Positions 25,754-35,059 are shown, counted from the first letter of the stretch. The stretch is DNA of 46,793 nt from JBBSGA01 sp038254585 (GCA_038254585.1 JBBSGA010000005.1:1-46793), one strand, 5' to 3'. Program-made: numbers and translations. Notes: generated by a model not told the origin, from the letters alone.

Positions 25754-27741
25754 TGCACTTCAGCTTTGGTCGCCGGCATCTCTCCGACGTGACCATGCTG
25801 GCGGTCCTCCTCATTGCAGGGACTCTGCTGGCCGGCTGGTCGTATCGATTCCCCCGTGCTTCCGCGTGGAGCATGGCTGCGCCGACTTCAGTAGTGCATC
25901 AGCAGGGCTTCTACCAGCTCGAGCAATTGCATGACCGTCCCGGTGTCTATCGCTGGACGAATGGCCGCGCTATCCTGAAGCTCCCCAATCCGGGAGGAAC
26001 GGCGGTTTTGCGCGTCTTGCTCGCGGGTGGGCCGGGGCGCACGGTCGTCGTACAGACCGGATTAGGGGACACGTCGATCAACGTGTCGGTGAGACCGGAG
26101 CCGCGAAACTATATGCTACTCGCACGGTCGGGCGCGTCGGAGCGCCTACGCCTGAGGCTCGACTCACCTACCATTCCCGTCGGCAGCCGCGAGCTCGGCA
26201 TCGTCGTCGGAGATTTCCGAATCGCCGGCGGCGGAACGGTGCCCGCGCTCGTGATCCTGGCGCTCGCCGCGGCGACGGTCGGCGTCTACCTCCTCCTACG
26301 CCAAACCGGCCGGCGGCCGCTCCCGGCTGCCGGAGCTGCGATCCTGTTTCAGGTCCTGGCGCTGCTGTGGCAGACCGCGGGCGCGTGGCGCTACGGACTA
26401 TTCGGCTCGCTGCTTGCCCTCGTCGCCGGGGCGAGCCTCGCCCCGTGGGTCCTGCTCCGGCTCTTTCCCGCGTGGCCCGACTCGGAGCCGCCGGCGCCGG
26501 TCTTTTCCAGGGTCGACCGCCGCCTAATTCTTCTGTTGATCCTCGGCGGGCTCTGCATTCGCCTGCCTCTCCTGATCGCCTTCGACCCGGTGGGTGATCT
26601 GGAGCTGGCCGCCCGGCGCATGGGTTTCCTGCACGCAAACGGCCTAGCGGGGGCGTTCACGGCCGACGGCGATTACATGCCGCTGCGGATCTACCTCCTA
26701 CTCCTTTTAAGCAAGCTGGTACTGCCGCTCGGCGGAGGCTTCAAAGCGCCGCTGCCGGCAGCCACCCTCATTCTAATCAAGCTGCCGGGGCTGATCGCCG
26801 ACCTCCTCACGACGAGCTTGATCTATTACTGGAGCCGCCGCTGGTCTCCGCCGCGGCGCGCCGCCCTTATAACTGCGCTGTACACCTTCGCTCCGCCGGT
26901 CTGGATCAACGTCGCCTGGTGGGGCCAGGTGGACGCGCTGCTCATCCTCCCGCTACTTGGCCTGGTAGTCTTGCTCCCTCGTGCACGCGGACGGTGGAGT
27001 TGGGTCTGCTGGGCCGTGGCGCTGCTGATCAAACCCCAGGCGATCGTACTGGCCCCCCTGCTGTACGCGGCGACGCTGCGCCGTCACGGCCGCGAGGGCC
27101 TGGTCGAGGGTGGCGCTATCGCGGTGAGCTTAATCGTGGCGGGGTGCGCGCCGCTGGTGATGAGAGGACAGGGGCCGGGCCTCCTACAGGCCTACCTGGG
27201 CTCGGTCGGCCGCTTTCCAAAGCTCACCAACGGCGCGTACAACCTCTGGTACCTCGTGACGCTAGGCGATAGCGGCGCCGATATTGCCCGGGGTCTCGGC
27301 TCGGTCAGTTTTCGCCTGATCGGCATGGCGCTGATGGGCCTCGTCGCGGTCGTCGTCTGCCTGGCTCTGCTGCGCCGTGCCGATGGGCCTGCCCGTGCCG
27401 AGGCCGCGGTAGTACTTGCCCTCGGCTTCTTTCTGTTGCCGACCCAGATCCACGAGCGCTACCTCTTTCTCTCGCTTGCCTTCGTGGCGCTGTGCATGGC
27501 GCACGACCGCCGTATGATCGTGGTCTTTATGGGGCTGGCCGCCAGCGCGACTCTGAATATCGTCGGCGCCCTGAAGGCCTTCGCGCCGCCGATCTATGCT
27601 GTAATGGCGGGCTCGCCTGCGCCACTCGTCATCGCAGCGTTCAATCTACTCGTGCTTGGCTTCCTGATCAGGCACTTTCTGCTGGTGACAACTGGCCAGG
27701 GTCGCGTACGGCCGCTGTCGCTCGTACCATCGCGTCGATGA
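25753..27741 (+). CDS. Multi-spanning GT-C mannosyltransferase (Gpi18-like)
   Basis: A 662-residue membrane protein. An N-terminal transmembrane helix (VTMLAVLLIAGTLLAGW) is followed by an extracytoplasmic beta domain (about 35-155). About ten further hydrophobic segments form the GT-C core. Landmarks are an acidic FDPVGDLE in the first outer loop, VWINVAWWGQVDALLILPLL and LLIKPQAIVLAPLL; the WGQxD and KPQ motifs are those of COG5542-type enzymes that take sugars from polyprenyl-phosphate donors. Its ATG overlaps the GT2 stop and its own stop overlaps the next gene (ATGA). The GT2 enzyme is therefore the likely donor maker. Confidence 0.85.
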   Translation: MHFSFGRRHLSDVTMLAVLLIAGTLLAGWSYRFPRASAWSMAAPTSVVHQQGFYQLEQLHDRPGVYRWTNGRAILKLPNPGGTAVLRVLLAGGPGRTVVVQTGLGDTSINVSVRPEPRNYMLLARSGASERLRLRLDSPTIPVGSRELGIVVGDFRIAGGGTVPALVILALAAATVGVYLLLRQTGRRPLPAAGAAILFQVLALLWQTAGAWRYGLFGSLLALVAGASLAPWVLLRLFPAWPDSEPPAPVFSRVDRRLILLLILGGLCIRLPLLIAFDPVGDLELAARRMGFLHANGLAGAFTADGDYMPLRIYLLLLLSKLVLPLGGGFKAPLPAATLILIKLPGLIADLLTTSLIYYWSRRWSPPRRAALITALYTFAPPVWINVAWWGQVDALLILPLLGLVVLLPRARGRWSWVCWAVALLIKPQAIVLAPLLYAATLRRHGREGLVEGGAIAVSLIVAGCAPLVMRGQGPGLLQAYLGSVGRFPKLTNGAYNLWYLVTLGDSGADIARGLGSVSFRLIGMALMGLVAVVVCLALLRRADGPARAEAAVVLALGFFLLPTQIHERYLFLSLAFVALCMAHDRRMIVVFMGLAASATLNIVGALKAFAPPIYAVMAGSPAPLVIAAFNLLVLGFLIRHFLLVTTGQGRVRPLSLVPSRR

Positions 27742-28778
27742 GCGACGATCAGGTGCCCACGGACCCGCCGGCTGCGCCTGCCCCATCACGCCGTAGCTGG
27801 ATCGTCGCGCTCCGGATGCTCGTAAGCGCCGCTTTGCTCGGCCTCTTGCTGAGCAGGGTCGACCTCTGGAGGCTGCTGGCCATGAGCCGGCGCCTGTCGC
27901 TCCCTTTCGTGCTGCTAGCAGTCGCGCTACAGCTCGGGGGCGTCTTGGTCAGCTCGGCCAAATGGTGGCTTCTCTTGCGCGCCCGTGGGCAGCAGGTGCC
28001 CTACGGCTGGACGATCCGCGCCTACCTCGTCGGCCAGTTCTTCAGCAATTTTCTGCCGACGATGATCGGCGGCGATGCCGTCCGGATCCTGCAGCTGCGC
28101 GAGCGGATCGGGCGTACCGCGGTTGCAGTTGCATCGGTCTTTGTCGAGCGTTTGACCGGTTTCGTCGCGCTTACCGCTATTGCCTGGGCCGCGCTCGGCC
28201 TCCACGGCGCCGCGCTGCTCGGCGTCTCGCGTCTGCGATGGGTTGCCGTGTCGTGTCTGTTGCTTGCGACCGGAGGCGTAACGATCGCGCTGGCAGCACC
28301 GATCTTGTTGCGGCTGGCCGGCAGGCTGCCGCTGCCGAACGTCCTCGACTGGCGCCGCCGCCTGGCCGACGTCGCTTCTGCCCTGTCGGCCTACAGGACG
28401 GTCCTCCGCGCGCTGGCAGCGGTCGTCGCGCTCTCCTTCGGGTACCAGCTCTCCTGGATCCTGACGAATAGTGTCGCGGCCCACGCCCTCGGTCTGCGAG
28501 TGCCCTTCAGCTTCATGGCCCTGATGGTCCCCCTAAGCGACATCGTCGGCCTCGTCCCGCTCTTCTTCAACAGTCTCGGCGCCCGCGAAGGCGCCTATGT
28601 GCTGCTGCTCGGGCGGCTCGGAATACCGGCAGTCGAGGCGGTCACACTATCGTTCGTGATCTTTGTCGTGCGGCTCGTGGTCAGCCTCCTGGGCGGCGCC
28701 TTCTATTTGCTGGGGAGCGTACGCCCTGGACGGATCGTGGGCCGGAAGGAAGACGCTGGAGGCGTCTCATCGGGATAA
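27738..28778 (+). CDS. UPF0104/AglD-type integral membrane protein
   Basis: A 346-residue membrane protein with about eight hydrophobic helices. It belongs to the lysylphosphatidylglycerol-synthase transmembrane-region family (AglD2/UPF0104), seen from YLVGQFFSNFLPTMIGGDAV and RILQLRERIG near residue 95, LFFNSLGAREGAYVLLLGRL near 275 and a final VIFVVRLVVSLLGGAFYLLG. Such proteins accompany lipid-linked glycosylation genes and are suspected lipid flippases or synthases; the reaction is unproven. Its ATG overlaps the stop of the GT-C gene by ATGA, completing a tight three-gene operon. Confidence 0.85.
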   Translation: MSDDQVPTDPPAAPAPSRRSWIVALRMLVSAALLGLLLSRVDLWRLLAMSRRLSLPFVLLAVALQLGGVLVSSAKWWLLLRARGQQVPYGWTIRAYLVGQFFSNFLPTMIGGDAVRILQLRERIGRTAVAVASVFVERLTGFVALTAIAWAALGLHGAALLGVSRLRWVAVSCLLLATGGVTIALAAPILLRLAGRLPLPNVLDWRRRLADVASALSAYRTVLRALAAVVALSFGYQLSWILTNSVAAHALGLRVPFSFMALMVPLSDIVGLVPLFFNSLGAREGAYVLLLGRLGIPAVEAVTLSFVIFVVRLVVSLLGGAFYLLGSVRPGRIVGRKEDAGGVSSG

Positions 28779-28822
28779 CCTTCGACTGGTCCGCAGTAGC
28801 TTGCCGGCTCGGACAGATATTT

Positions 28823-29752
28823 CTACCCCGGTGGACTGGCAAGAAGCGAAAGAATCTTCTCTCGTGAGGGTAGGGATGGCTGTGCGCCGGTGACCGTCGC
28901 GGCGAGTGCTCCGGCGGCAGCGCCCCATCGTGCGGCCTCAGCCGCCGGCTGCCCTTCGGCCAGCGCCACGGCAAAGGCGCCGAGAAAGGCGTCCCCTGCC
29001 GCGGTGGCGTCTAGGGCGCGCACATTGAATGCAGGCTGCTGGTGCGCCTGCCCATTGTGCCAGAGGAGCGCGCCGCGGCTGCCGAGAGTCACTAATACAG
29101 ATCGTGCCCCGGCCTCGACCAGGCGCTGCACCGCTACCTCGGCGCTGGACCAGTCGACCGGCAGAACTCCAGTAAGGGCCGCCACCTCCGTCTCGTTTGG
29201 CACGACGAAGTCCGCCGCTGCGAGCATCTCGCGCGGAAGCGGCTGGGCCGGAGCGGGATTCAGGATGACGAGCGTGGAAGCCTGGCGCGCATGGTTGGCA
29301 GCTCGTGCGATAACCGGCAAAGGTACCTCAAGCTGAAGCAGGAGCGCATCTGCCTCCGCGATTATGCCGCTCGCGCGGTCGATCTCCTCGACCATAAGTG
29401 ATGCATTCGCGCCGGGCGCCACGATAATCGTATTCTGCCCGTCAGGCGCCACCGCGATCAGCGCGACGCCGGACGACACGCCATCGCGCCTGAGGACCTT
29501 GGCGTGCTCGATCCTCTCGCGCGCCAGCCCTGCTCGCAGCGCTTCGCCGTAGCCGTCGTCGCCGACCGCTCCGACCATATGCACATCCGCGCCCGCTCGC
29601 GCCGCGGCGACGGCCTGGTTAGCACCTTTACCCCCGGGAAAGGTCGCGAAGGGCCCGCCGAGCACCGTCTGGCCAGGCGCCGGAAGCGTGGGCGCCTGCA
29701 CGACGAGATCCATATTGAGACTGCCGATGACGCAGATGCGAGGCTGGGGCAT
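28823..29752 (-). CDS. rbsK: Ribokinase (PfkB family)
   Basis: A 309-residue sugar kinase that phosphorylates ribose at O5. GSLNMDLVV near the N-terminus, PGGKGANQAVAAARAGADV (about 40-58) and the C-terminal DATAAGDAFLGAF (about 250-262, with the catalytic Asp in AAGD) are the two PfkB signatures, in ribokinase wording. The family's FVVPNETEVAALTG is present at about 182. It converges with the flippase-like gene and lies downstream of the DsbA-like gene on the same strand. No ribose transporter is in the window. Confidence 0.92.
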   Translation of the reverse strand: MPQPRICVIGSLNMDLVVQAPTLPAPGQTVLGGPFATFPGGKGANQAVAAARAGADVHMVGAVGDDGYGEALRAGLARERIEHAKVLRRDGVSSGVALIAVAPDGQNTIIVAPGANASLMVEEIDRASGIIAEADALLLQLEVPLPVIARAANHARQASTLVILNPAPAQPLPREMLAAADFVVPNETEVAALTGVLPVDWSSAEVAVQRLVEAGARSVLVTLGSRGALLWHNGQAHQQPAFNVRALDATAAGDAFLGAFAVALAEGQPAAEAARWGAAAGALAATVTGAQPSLPSREKILSLLASPPG

Positions 29753-29811
29753 GAGCTTGCCTCCAAACTAGATTACGGGCCGGCTGCGTACCGGCGCGAG
29801 GCGATCCTATT

Positions 29812-30519
29812 CTATTTGCCTTTCGCCTTCAGCGCCGCGTCGATCGTCGCCTGGACTTGGTCCGAGAAGACCTGCTTGCCGTCCACTTCAAACGTAGGCG
29901 TCGACTGGATACCAGCTTTCATCCCCGACTCGGCTGCCGCCGTGATCGCCGCGGTCCATTTTCCGCCGCTCAGGCATCGCTCGAAGGCAGCCCGATCCAT
30001 GCCGAGCTCGGCGGCATATGCCGCCAGGCGCGCTGTGATGTTGGGGTCGTCGGTCCAATCACGCTGGCGCTGGAAAAGCAGATCGTGCATCGGCCAGAAC
30101 TTGCCCTGCTCGCCTGCACAGCGACCCGCCTCGGCCGTTTTAATCGCGTACGGAAATTGAGGGAGCGGAAATTCATGGTAGACCATCTGGATCTTGCCCG
30201 TCTCCACATACTGGCTATCGATCGTCGGCTCGATCTCACGCGCGTATGCCGCGCAGTGGGGACACTGGTAGTCGGCGTACTCGACAACTTTCACCGGAGC
30301 ATCGGGGTTGCCCTTGTAGTAGAAGCCCTTGGGCGTCGTGCCGACAGGGGCGCGGAGCACGCGTGGGGCGGCCGGCGCTGCGCCGCTGGAATCCTGCTGG
30401 GTCAGATTTGCGATCAGCGCGACGGCGCCCACGACGGCGATCAAAGCAAGCAGTATATAGAAGATCAGCAACGGCGAGCGCCTCGGCCGGGGCTGCCCGC
30501 GTCGCGTTCGCGTGCTCAA
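29812..30519 (-). CDS. DsbA-family thiol oxidoreductase, membrane-anchored
   Basis: A 235-residue protein with a basic N-terminus, one transmembrane helix (LLIFYILLALIAVVGAVALI, about 16-36) and an extracytoplasmic DsbA/BdbD-like thioredoxin domain. The redox site is YADYQCPHCAAYA (about 92-104). The cis-Pro loop is IQSTPTFEVDGKQ near 208, separated from the first part by the helical insert. It should form or shuffle disulfides in exported proteins. Unlike the thioredoxin/NHL protein at 2,742, it uses ordinary Cys codons throughout. It reads in the same direction as ribokinase, 59 bases away. Confidence 0.9.
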   Translation of the reverse strand: MSTRTRRGQPRPRRSPLLIFYILLALIAVVGAVALIANLTQQDSSGAAPAAPRVLRAPVGTTPKGFYYKGNPDAPVKVVEYADYQCPHCAAYAREIEPTIDSQYVETGKIQMVYHEFPLPQFPYAIKTAEAGRCAGEQGKFWPMHDLLFQRQRDWTDDPNITARLAAYAAELGMDRAAFERCLSGGKWTAAITAAAESGMKAGIQSTPTFEVDGKQVFSDQVQATIDAALKAKGK

Positions 30520-30704
30520 CGCTGTACCTCCTTAACGGCCGGGCCTGCCCTTCGGGGTCTGTTCCGGCGGGTCCTTCCACTCATTATCATCATTGGCCCG
30601 CCGAATCAACCTGTGACCTACATTCTATACCGATCCGCGAGTTTCCCAGCCTAGGGGGTTCCGGCCGCGCGCTTTGCAGATCTGTCTGCCGCCGATCGAC
30701 CGCG

Positions 30705-31748
30705 TTATCTACAGTCGAGCACAACCTGGAGTGTCTCGGCCGGCTGGCTGTCTAAGAGCTGAAATGCCTCCGCCGCCTGGGCAAGCGGATAGGTATGCGT
30801 GATCAATGGGTTCAGCTTGAGCACCCCCTCGGCCTGCAGACGGATCACCGTCTGAGCCATGCGCAGCGTATTCCAGCGGTAGCTCAGCTCGGGATCGACT
30901 CCGGAGATCTGCGACCCGACGACGTTGATGCGATTGTGGTGGAACTCTTCGCCGAGGAATAGCCCGGCGGCCTCGCCCTGAAAGAAGCCCATGGCGACGA
31001 CCTTGCCGGAGTATGCCGTCGCACGGATCGCTTCCTGTAGAGCAGCCGACGATCCCGAGACCTCGATCGAGGTGTCGGCTCCGCAGTTGTGTGTGAGCTC
31101 CTTGATCGCCTCCGCCGCCGATCCGTCGCGAGCGTTGACCGCGTGGTCGACGGCGCCCAAGGACTGGGCAAGGGCGAGCCGTTTCTCGAAGAGATCGACG
31201 CCCACGACCGTCGCGCCGGATCGTCTCGCGAGCTGGGCGACGATCTGGCCGGGCACGCCCAGCCCGAAGACGGCCACGGTCTCGCCGATCCGGATCCGCG
31301 CGTCGTGCACCCCATTGAGGGCGATCGCCCCGATCTGCGAAAAAATACCGAGCACCGGCTCGACGCCTGGCGGGAGAATGCGCGCGCGGGCGTAGTCGTC
31401 GCCGCAGATGTGGCGCGTGCGGTGGCCCCACGTTCCATAGATCAGGTCGCCGTTCCGCACGCCTGTCGCCTCGGGCCCGAGCTCGACGACCTCGCCGACC
31501 TCCTCATAGCCCCAGCCGGCCAGCGGATACTGCTGGCTGCTGGCCTCCGAGCTTACGAAGAGCCGCCGGTCGGCGTCCCAGCGCTTGTGGATATATGGAT
31601 TGCTGCCGCGGTAAGCCGTGAGCTCGGTGCCGGCACTGATGCCTGAGTAAAGCGTGCGCAGCCGCACCTCGTTGGCGACGAGCGGACGGTCCTGGTATTC
31701 GTCGAAGCCGATCGTTCGCGGCTGTGTGAAAACGACGACCTTGCCCAT
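30705..31748 (-). CDS. Zinc-less MDR dehydrogenase/reductase
   Basis: A 347-residue medium-chain dehydrogenase. The Rossmann site AVFGLGVPGQIVAQLA (about 168-183) and the phosphate or ribose-binding VVGVDLFEKR are intact. The GroES-like domain reads YSGISAGTELTAYRGSN where zinc enzymes have Cys, and the four-Cys structural loop is missing, so it is probably zinc-independent. The TELTAYRG wording is shared with BchC-like and sugar or hydroxyacid dehydrogenase-like branches. The second ATG (31,748) is chosen because AAGGAG is 8 bases upstream of it but only one base from the first. It is divergent from the metallo-beta-lactamase-fold gene. Confidence 0.85.
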   Translation of the reverse strand: MGKVVVFTQPRTIGFDEYQDRPLVANEVRLRTLYSGISAGTELTAYRGSNPYIHKRWDADRRLFVSSEASSQQYPLAGWGYEEVGEVVELGPEATGVRNGDLIYGTWGHRTRHICGDDYARARILPPGVEPVLGIFSQIGAIALNGVHDARIRIGETVAVFGLGVPGQIVAQLARRSGATVVGVDLFEKRLALAQSLGAVDHAVNARDGSAAEAIKELTHNCGADTSIEVSGSSAALQEAIRATAYSGKVVAMGFFQGEAAGLFLGEEFHHNRINVVGSQISGVDPELSYRWNTLRMAQTVIRLQAEGVLKLNPLITHTYPLAQAAEAFQLLDSQPAETLQVVLDCR

Positions 31749-31899
31749 CCCCATACTCCTTTGCAGCTATAATCGCCATTCTAAGCCATCTTATCCATAT
31801 CTCGTGGAGGCGTCCGCGATCGGCGGCGGAAATGAGGGGTCACGGGGAAGCGCTGTGCTATGATTTTCATGGGCTATCGAGTCGCAAGTGGAGGAACTC

Positions 31900-32634
31900 A
31901 TGGCTGACGAAGGCGTCACAATTACATGGCTCGGTCACGGAACATTTCTCTATGAGTCGCCGGGTGGCACGCGCCTGTTGGTCGATCCATGGATCGAGGG
32001 CAACCCTAAGTTTCCCCAAGGCTGGAAGGAGCAGCTCGAGCAGGGGCTCGACGCGATCATACTTACCCATGGCCACTTCGATCATGTTGACAATCTCGCG
32101 AGCCTCGCACAGACGACGCGCGCGCCCGTCTACGGCATCTTCGACATGGGGCCGTGGCTGCAGAAGCAGGGCATCGGCGAGGGGCAGTTCACAGGCTTCA
32201 ACAAGGGTGGGACGGTCGAGATCGGCGGGGTGCGGGCGACGATGGTTCCGGCCCAGCACTCCTCGTCGCATACTGACAATGGCCTGCCGGTCTACCTGGG
32301 CGACCCGGTGGGCTATATCCTGCGCTTTGAGAACGGTGTGTGTGTCTACCATGCCGGCGACACGTGTCTCTTCGGCGACATGCGCATCTACGCGGAGCTC
32401 TACCAGCCCGACGCGGCGGTGCTGCCGATTGGCGACCATTTCACGATGGGGCCGGACCAGGCTGCCTATGCTGCGAAGCTGATCGGCGCTCCCAAGGTCA
32501 TTCCGGGGCACTTCGGCACCTTCCCCGTCTTGCAAGGCACGCCGGAGGAGCTTCGCAACAACCTCCAAGGCTCTGGGATCGAGGTCGTGGCGCTCGAGCC
32601 CGGCGGCTCGACAACCATCACCGTGAAAGCATAG
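31900..32634 (+). CDS. Metal-dependent hydrolase, UPF0173 metallo-beta-lactamase fold
   Basis: A 244-residue cytosolic hydrolase. The metal ligands are visible: WLGHGTF near the start, ILTHGHFDHVDN (HxHxDH, about 60-71), AQHSSSH (about 120), VYHAGDT (about 153) and the last His in VIPGHFGTF (about 210). This is the UPF0173/UlaG-like branch, whose substrates include phosphodiester or lactone compounds; the true one is unknown. GGAGGAACTC precedes the ATG. The cupin gene follows within 13 bases, so they likely share a transcript. Confidence 0.9.
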   Translation: MADEGVTITWLGHGTFLYESPGGTRLLVDPWIEGNPKFPQGWKEQLEQGLDAIILTHGHFDHVDNLASLAQTTRAPVYGIFDMGPWLQKQGIGEGQFTGFNKGGTVEIGGVRATMVPAQHSSSHTDNGLPVYLGDPVGYILRFENGVCVYHAGDTCLFGDMRIYAELYQPDAAVLPIGDHFTMGPDQAAYAAKLIGAPKVIPGHFGTFPVLQGTPEELRNNLQGSGIEVVALEPGGSTTITVKA

Positions 32635-32646
32635 GCTCTCACAGCC

Positions 32647-32973
32647 GTGCAGTTTCTCTACCCCGATCGGCATCGCTTGGACGAACTGGTGGTGGGCCCG
32701 TGGAATAGCGGGCTCGCCATCGCCGTCGGCTATATCTCCCAGATGGACCGTGCTCTCCACTACCACCACGCGATGCGCGAAACCTGTGTGATCACCGCGG
32801 GGCTGGCGGATGTGATGGTAGAGGGCACCGTCCGCCGAGTAGAGACCGGTGCCGTCGCGATTATCGAAGCCGGCGAAGTTCATGCGTGGCGTGGAGCCAG
32901 CCCCGACTTTCGCGCGATCCTGATCCACGAGCCCTGGGTCGACGGCGATACGGTCGCGGTCGCGGAGGTCTGA
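32647..32973 (+). CDS. Small cupin-domain protein
   Basis: A 108-residue single-domain cupin beginning with GTG. LHYHHAMRETCVITAGLADV (about 38-57) is cupin motif 1 with its His ligands and Glu. AIIEAGEVHAWRG (about 76-88) is motif 2 with the last His. This implies a metal site, but whether it is an enzyme, a sugar binder or a sensor cannot be told. It follows the UPF0173 gene by 12 bases and converges with the pseudokinase gene. Confidence 0.78.
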   Translation: MQFLYPDRHRLDELVVGPWNSGLAIAVGYISQMDRALHYHHAMRETCVITAGLADVMVEGTVRRVETGAVAIIEAGEVHAWRGASPDFRAILIHEPWVDGDTVAVAEV

Positions 32974-32978
32974 CTCGC

Positions 32979-34139
32979 CTATTGCTGCCGCAGCGCTTCC
33001 AGCACCGCCCAGCCGTCGACGCCGCCGCCCCGAATGTGCACCCAGTTGAAGCCGCCGCCCGCCACCGGCCCCTCGATCACCCGCACAACCGTCCCGTTCG
33101 TCACGACGCCGACGACCGGGTTGCGGGTGCCCGGGCCGTTGCGGACATTCAGGCGCTGTCCGTCGCGGGTTGCGACGACGTATGGCTTGCCTTGTGCAGG
33201 CGCACCCGTGGTCGGTTGCGCGGCGCCCACGGTCGCCGCAGGCGTTGCCGCCGCCTGGGTCGAGGTCATAGATGTGTTTCGGAGCCATCTTGCGCCGGCG
33301 AGGAGGCCGAGCAACAGCAGGAGGCCAGCGCCGACTGGGAGCAGCCAGCGAGGCGAGCGTGCGCCTCGCGCCGTCTCCGCCGGAACCCGTGTCAAGCGCT
33401 GCGCGGCCTTCGCCGGCCCTGGAGCGCGCGCCGGCCGTTTCTCTTCACGCGGCAGCACCATGGTGGGCCGCGCTCGAGGGATGGCGATCGTCGGATCGTC
33501 GGCAGTGCTCGTCGCCGCGCGGAGCTCGTCCTCCAAAACGAGAGTCGAGGCATATTGGCCGGTTTGGGCGCGGTTGATGATCCGCATAATTGGCGCGGGC
33601 GCCGGACGTCCACCTTCGCCCGTCGGCGAGCCGGTAGCAGCCAGAGCCAGCAGCTGCCCTACAGTAGCGGGGTCGTCTGCGGAGGGCCCGCTGTCAGGCG
33701 CGATGCCCCAGTCGACGATCTGCGTTCGACTGTCGACAAAGCGAACCGAGCTGCCGTCCAGGTGTGGCAGGGGAGCTTGAGCGTTCTTTGCTGCGCGCAG
33801 GGTCGCATTGAGCGCGGCGACGAGCGTGACTACCTCATCCGGCGCGAGAGGCGCAATTTCCGCGAGGGGCGCCCCCTGGAGCTCTTCGAAGACGAGATAA
33901 GGCCGTCCATTCTCCTCGCCCTGATCATACAGCGCCGCTACGTTCGGTAGCTCGGTGACCGCCATCCGGCGTGCTTTGTCGCGCAGCGCCGCGGCGATGG
34001 AGGCGTCTACCGGACCTGGCTTGAGAACCTCGATCGTAACGCCGCGGTTGAGCACCTGGTCGTGGCCACGGTGAACCGAGATCGCTGCATCGCCGTAGAC
34101 CGCATCGTCTACGCGATAGCGCTCCGACAGGAGGGTCAT
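32979..34139 (-). CDS. Membrane pseudokinase with extracellular SH3b domain
   Basis: A 386-residue protein. Residues 1-190 follow the Ser/Thr kinase fold (LSERYRVDDAVYGDAAISVH, VTIEVLKPG, RPYLVFEELQGAPL) but lack catalytic features. There is no GxGxxG loop, the HRD loop is replaced by HLDGSSVRFVD and DFG by VDWG. After a Pro/Ala/Arg-rich linker one transmembrane helix (WLLPVGAGLLLLLGLLAGA, about 265-285) leads outside. The C-terminal bacterial SH3 domain is GQRLNVRNGPGTRNPVVGVV and onward (about 320-386), typical of cell-wall binding. It begins 14 bases after the kinase gene. It probably senses the envelope and scaffolds or regulates the kinase next door; that role is inferred. Confidence 0.82.
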   Translation of the reverse strand: MTLLSERYRVDDAVYGDAAISVHRGHDQVLNRGVTIEVLKPGPVDASIAAALRDKARRMAVTELPNVAALYDQGEENGRPYLVFEELQGAPLAEIAPLAPDEVVTLVAALNATLRAAKNAQAPLPHLDGSSVRFVDSRTQIVDWGIAPDSGPSADDPATVGQLLALAATGSPTGEGGRPAPAPIMRIINRAQTGQYASTLVLEDELRAATSTADDPTIAIPRARPTMVLPREEKRPARAPGPAKAAQRLTRVPAETARGARSPRWLLPVGAGLLLLLGLLAGARWLRNTSMTSTQAAATPAATVGAAQPTTGAPAQGKPYVVATRDGQRLNVRNGPGTRNPVVGVVTNGTVVRVIEGPVAGGGFNWVHIRGGGVDGWAVLEALRQQ

Positions 34140-34153
34140 GGGTTGTGCCTTCG

Positions 34154-35059
34154 CTAGGCTGCCCGTTGGGCGGGAGCGCTCGAAATAGGTCCGGTTGCCC
34201 TGGCCCAGAAGCCCGTGGCCGAGCAGATCTCCTGCTCGCGCGTTGCGGGCTCAGGAATCGGTACGCCCAGGATGTCCTCGCGTGCCTGGTGGATCGCCTG
34301 GACCAGGGCTTCGCCATTATGATAACGCGCCAGCGGCGCGGGAGCGGTGGCGCGGCTGACGATCCGCTCGAGCGACAGCGGTACGCTCAGGATGACGTCG
34401 CTCATCAGCGGCACTCGCTCCTCGACATGCAGTCGCGCGATCCCGGCCGGATCAGGTCCATCGAAAGGAACTATACCCGTAATCGCCTGAAAGAGCACGA
34501 CCCCGAAAGCGTAGATATCCGCGGCCGGGGTAAGCGGTCCGCCCGTGACCCGCTCTGGAGCGACATAATGCGGAGATCCGACCAGCGGGCCGGAGATGGT
34601 TGCACCCTGCGGGAGCGAGATGCCGAAGTCGATCAGCTTGACGCGGCCCTGGAGATCGACCATGATGTTTTCTGGCTTGATATCGCAGTGCAGAATCCCG
34701 TTCTCGTGGCAGAAGGCAAGCGCCGCCGCGACCTGGAGCATATAATCGAGCGCCTGCGGTGCTGGGAGCGGCAATAAGGCCGAGAGCGGCTGCCCCTCGA
34801 TCAGTTCCATAATCAGGTACGGCCGCTCTATGGCGGCCTCAAAGTCGAAGACCTCGACGATATGTGGGTGGCGCAGTGCCGCGAGTAGGCGCGCTTCGTG
34901 CAGAAACTGCTCGCGGCGGGCTTCATCCACCGCCAGCTCAGGCTTCAGGCGCTTGATTGCTACCTTGCGCTCGAGGTTGCGATCCCAGGCCGTGTCGACC
35001 TGCGCCATACCGCCCGAGCGTAGGGGCTCAAGGATTTCGTAGCGGCCGCCGAGCAACAT
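34154..35059 (-). CDS. Hanks-type Ser/Thr protein kinase
   Basis: A 301-residue soluble kinase with the catalytic set present: RSGGMAQV glycine loop (about 14-21), VAIKRLKP with the ATP-binding Lys (about 35), Glu in FLHEARLL (about 55), ILHCDIKPENIM catalytic loop (HCD for HRD, about 122-133) and LIDFGIS for metal binding (about 141). The HCD variant keeps the catalytic Asp. VGSPHYVAPERVTGG is the activation-segment end. It ends about 270 without a membrane anchor; the C-terminal tail holds nothing recognisable. It is the first gene of a pair with the membrane pseudokinase. Confidence 0.9.
   Translation of the reverse strand: MLLGGRYEILEPLRSGGMAQVDTAWDRNLERKVAIKRLKPELAVDEARREQFLHEARLLAALRHPHIVEVFDFEAAIERPYLIMELIEGQPLSALLPLPAPQALDYMLQVAAALAFCHENGILHCDIKPENIMVDLQGRVKLIDFGISLPQGATISGPLVGSPHYVAPERVTGGPLTPAADIYAFGVVLFQAITGIVPFDGPDPAGIARLHVEERVPLMSDVILSVPLSLERIVSRATAPAPLARYHNGEALVQAIHQAREDILGVPIPEPATREQEICSATGFWARATGPISSAPAQRAA

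Noticed and set aside
31768..31773. TATAAT on the plus strand upstream of the metallo-beta-lactamase-fold gene
   Set aside because: No -35 partner was found and it is about 130 bases from the start, so it was not called as a promoter.
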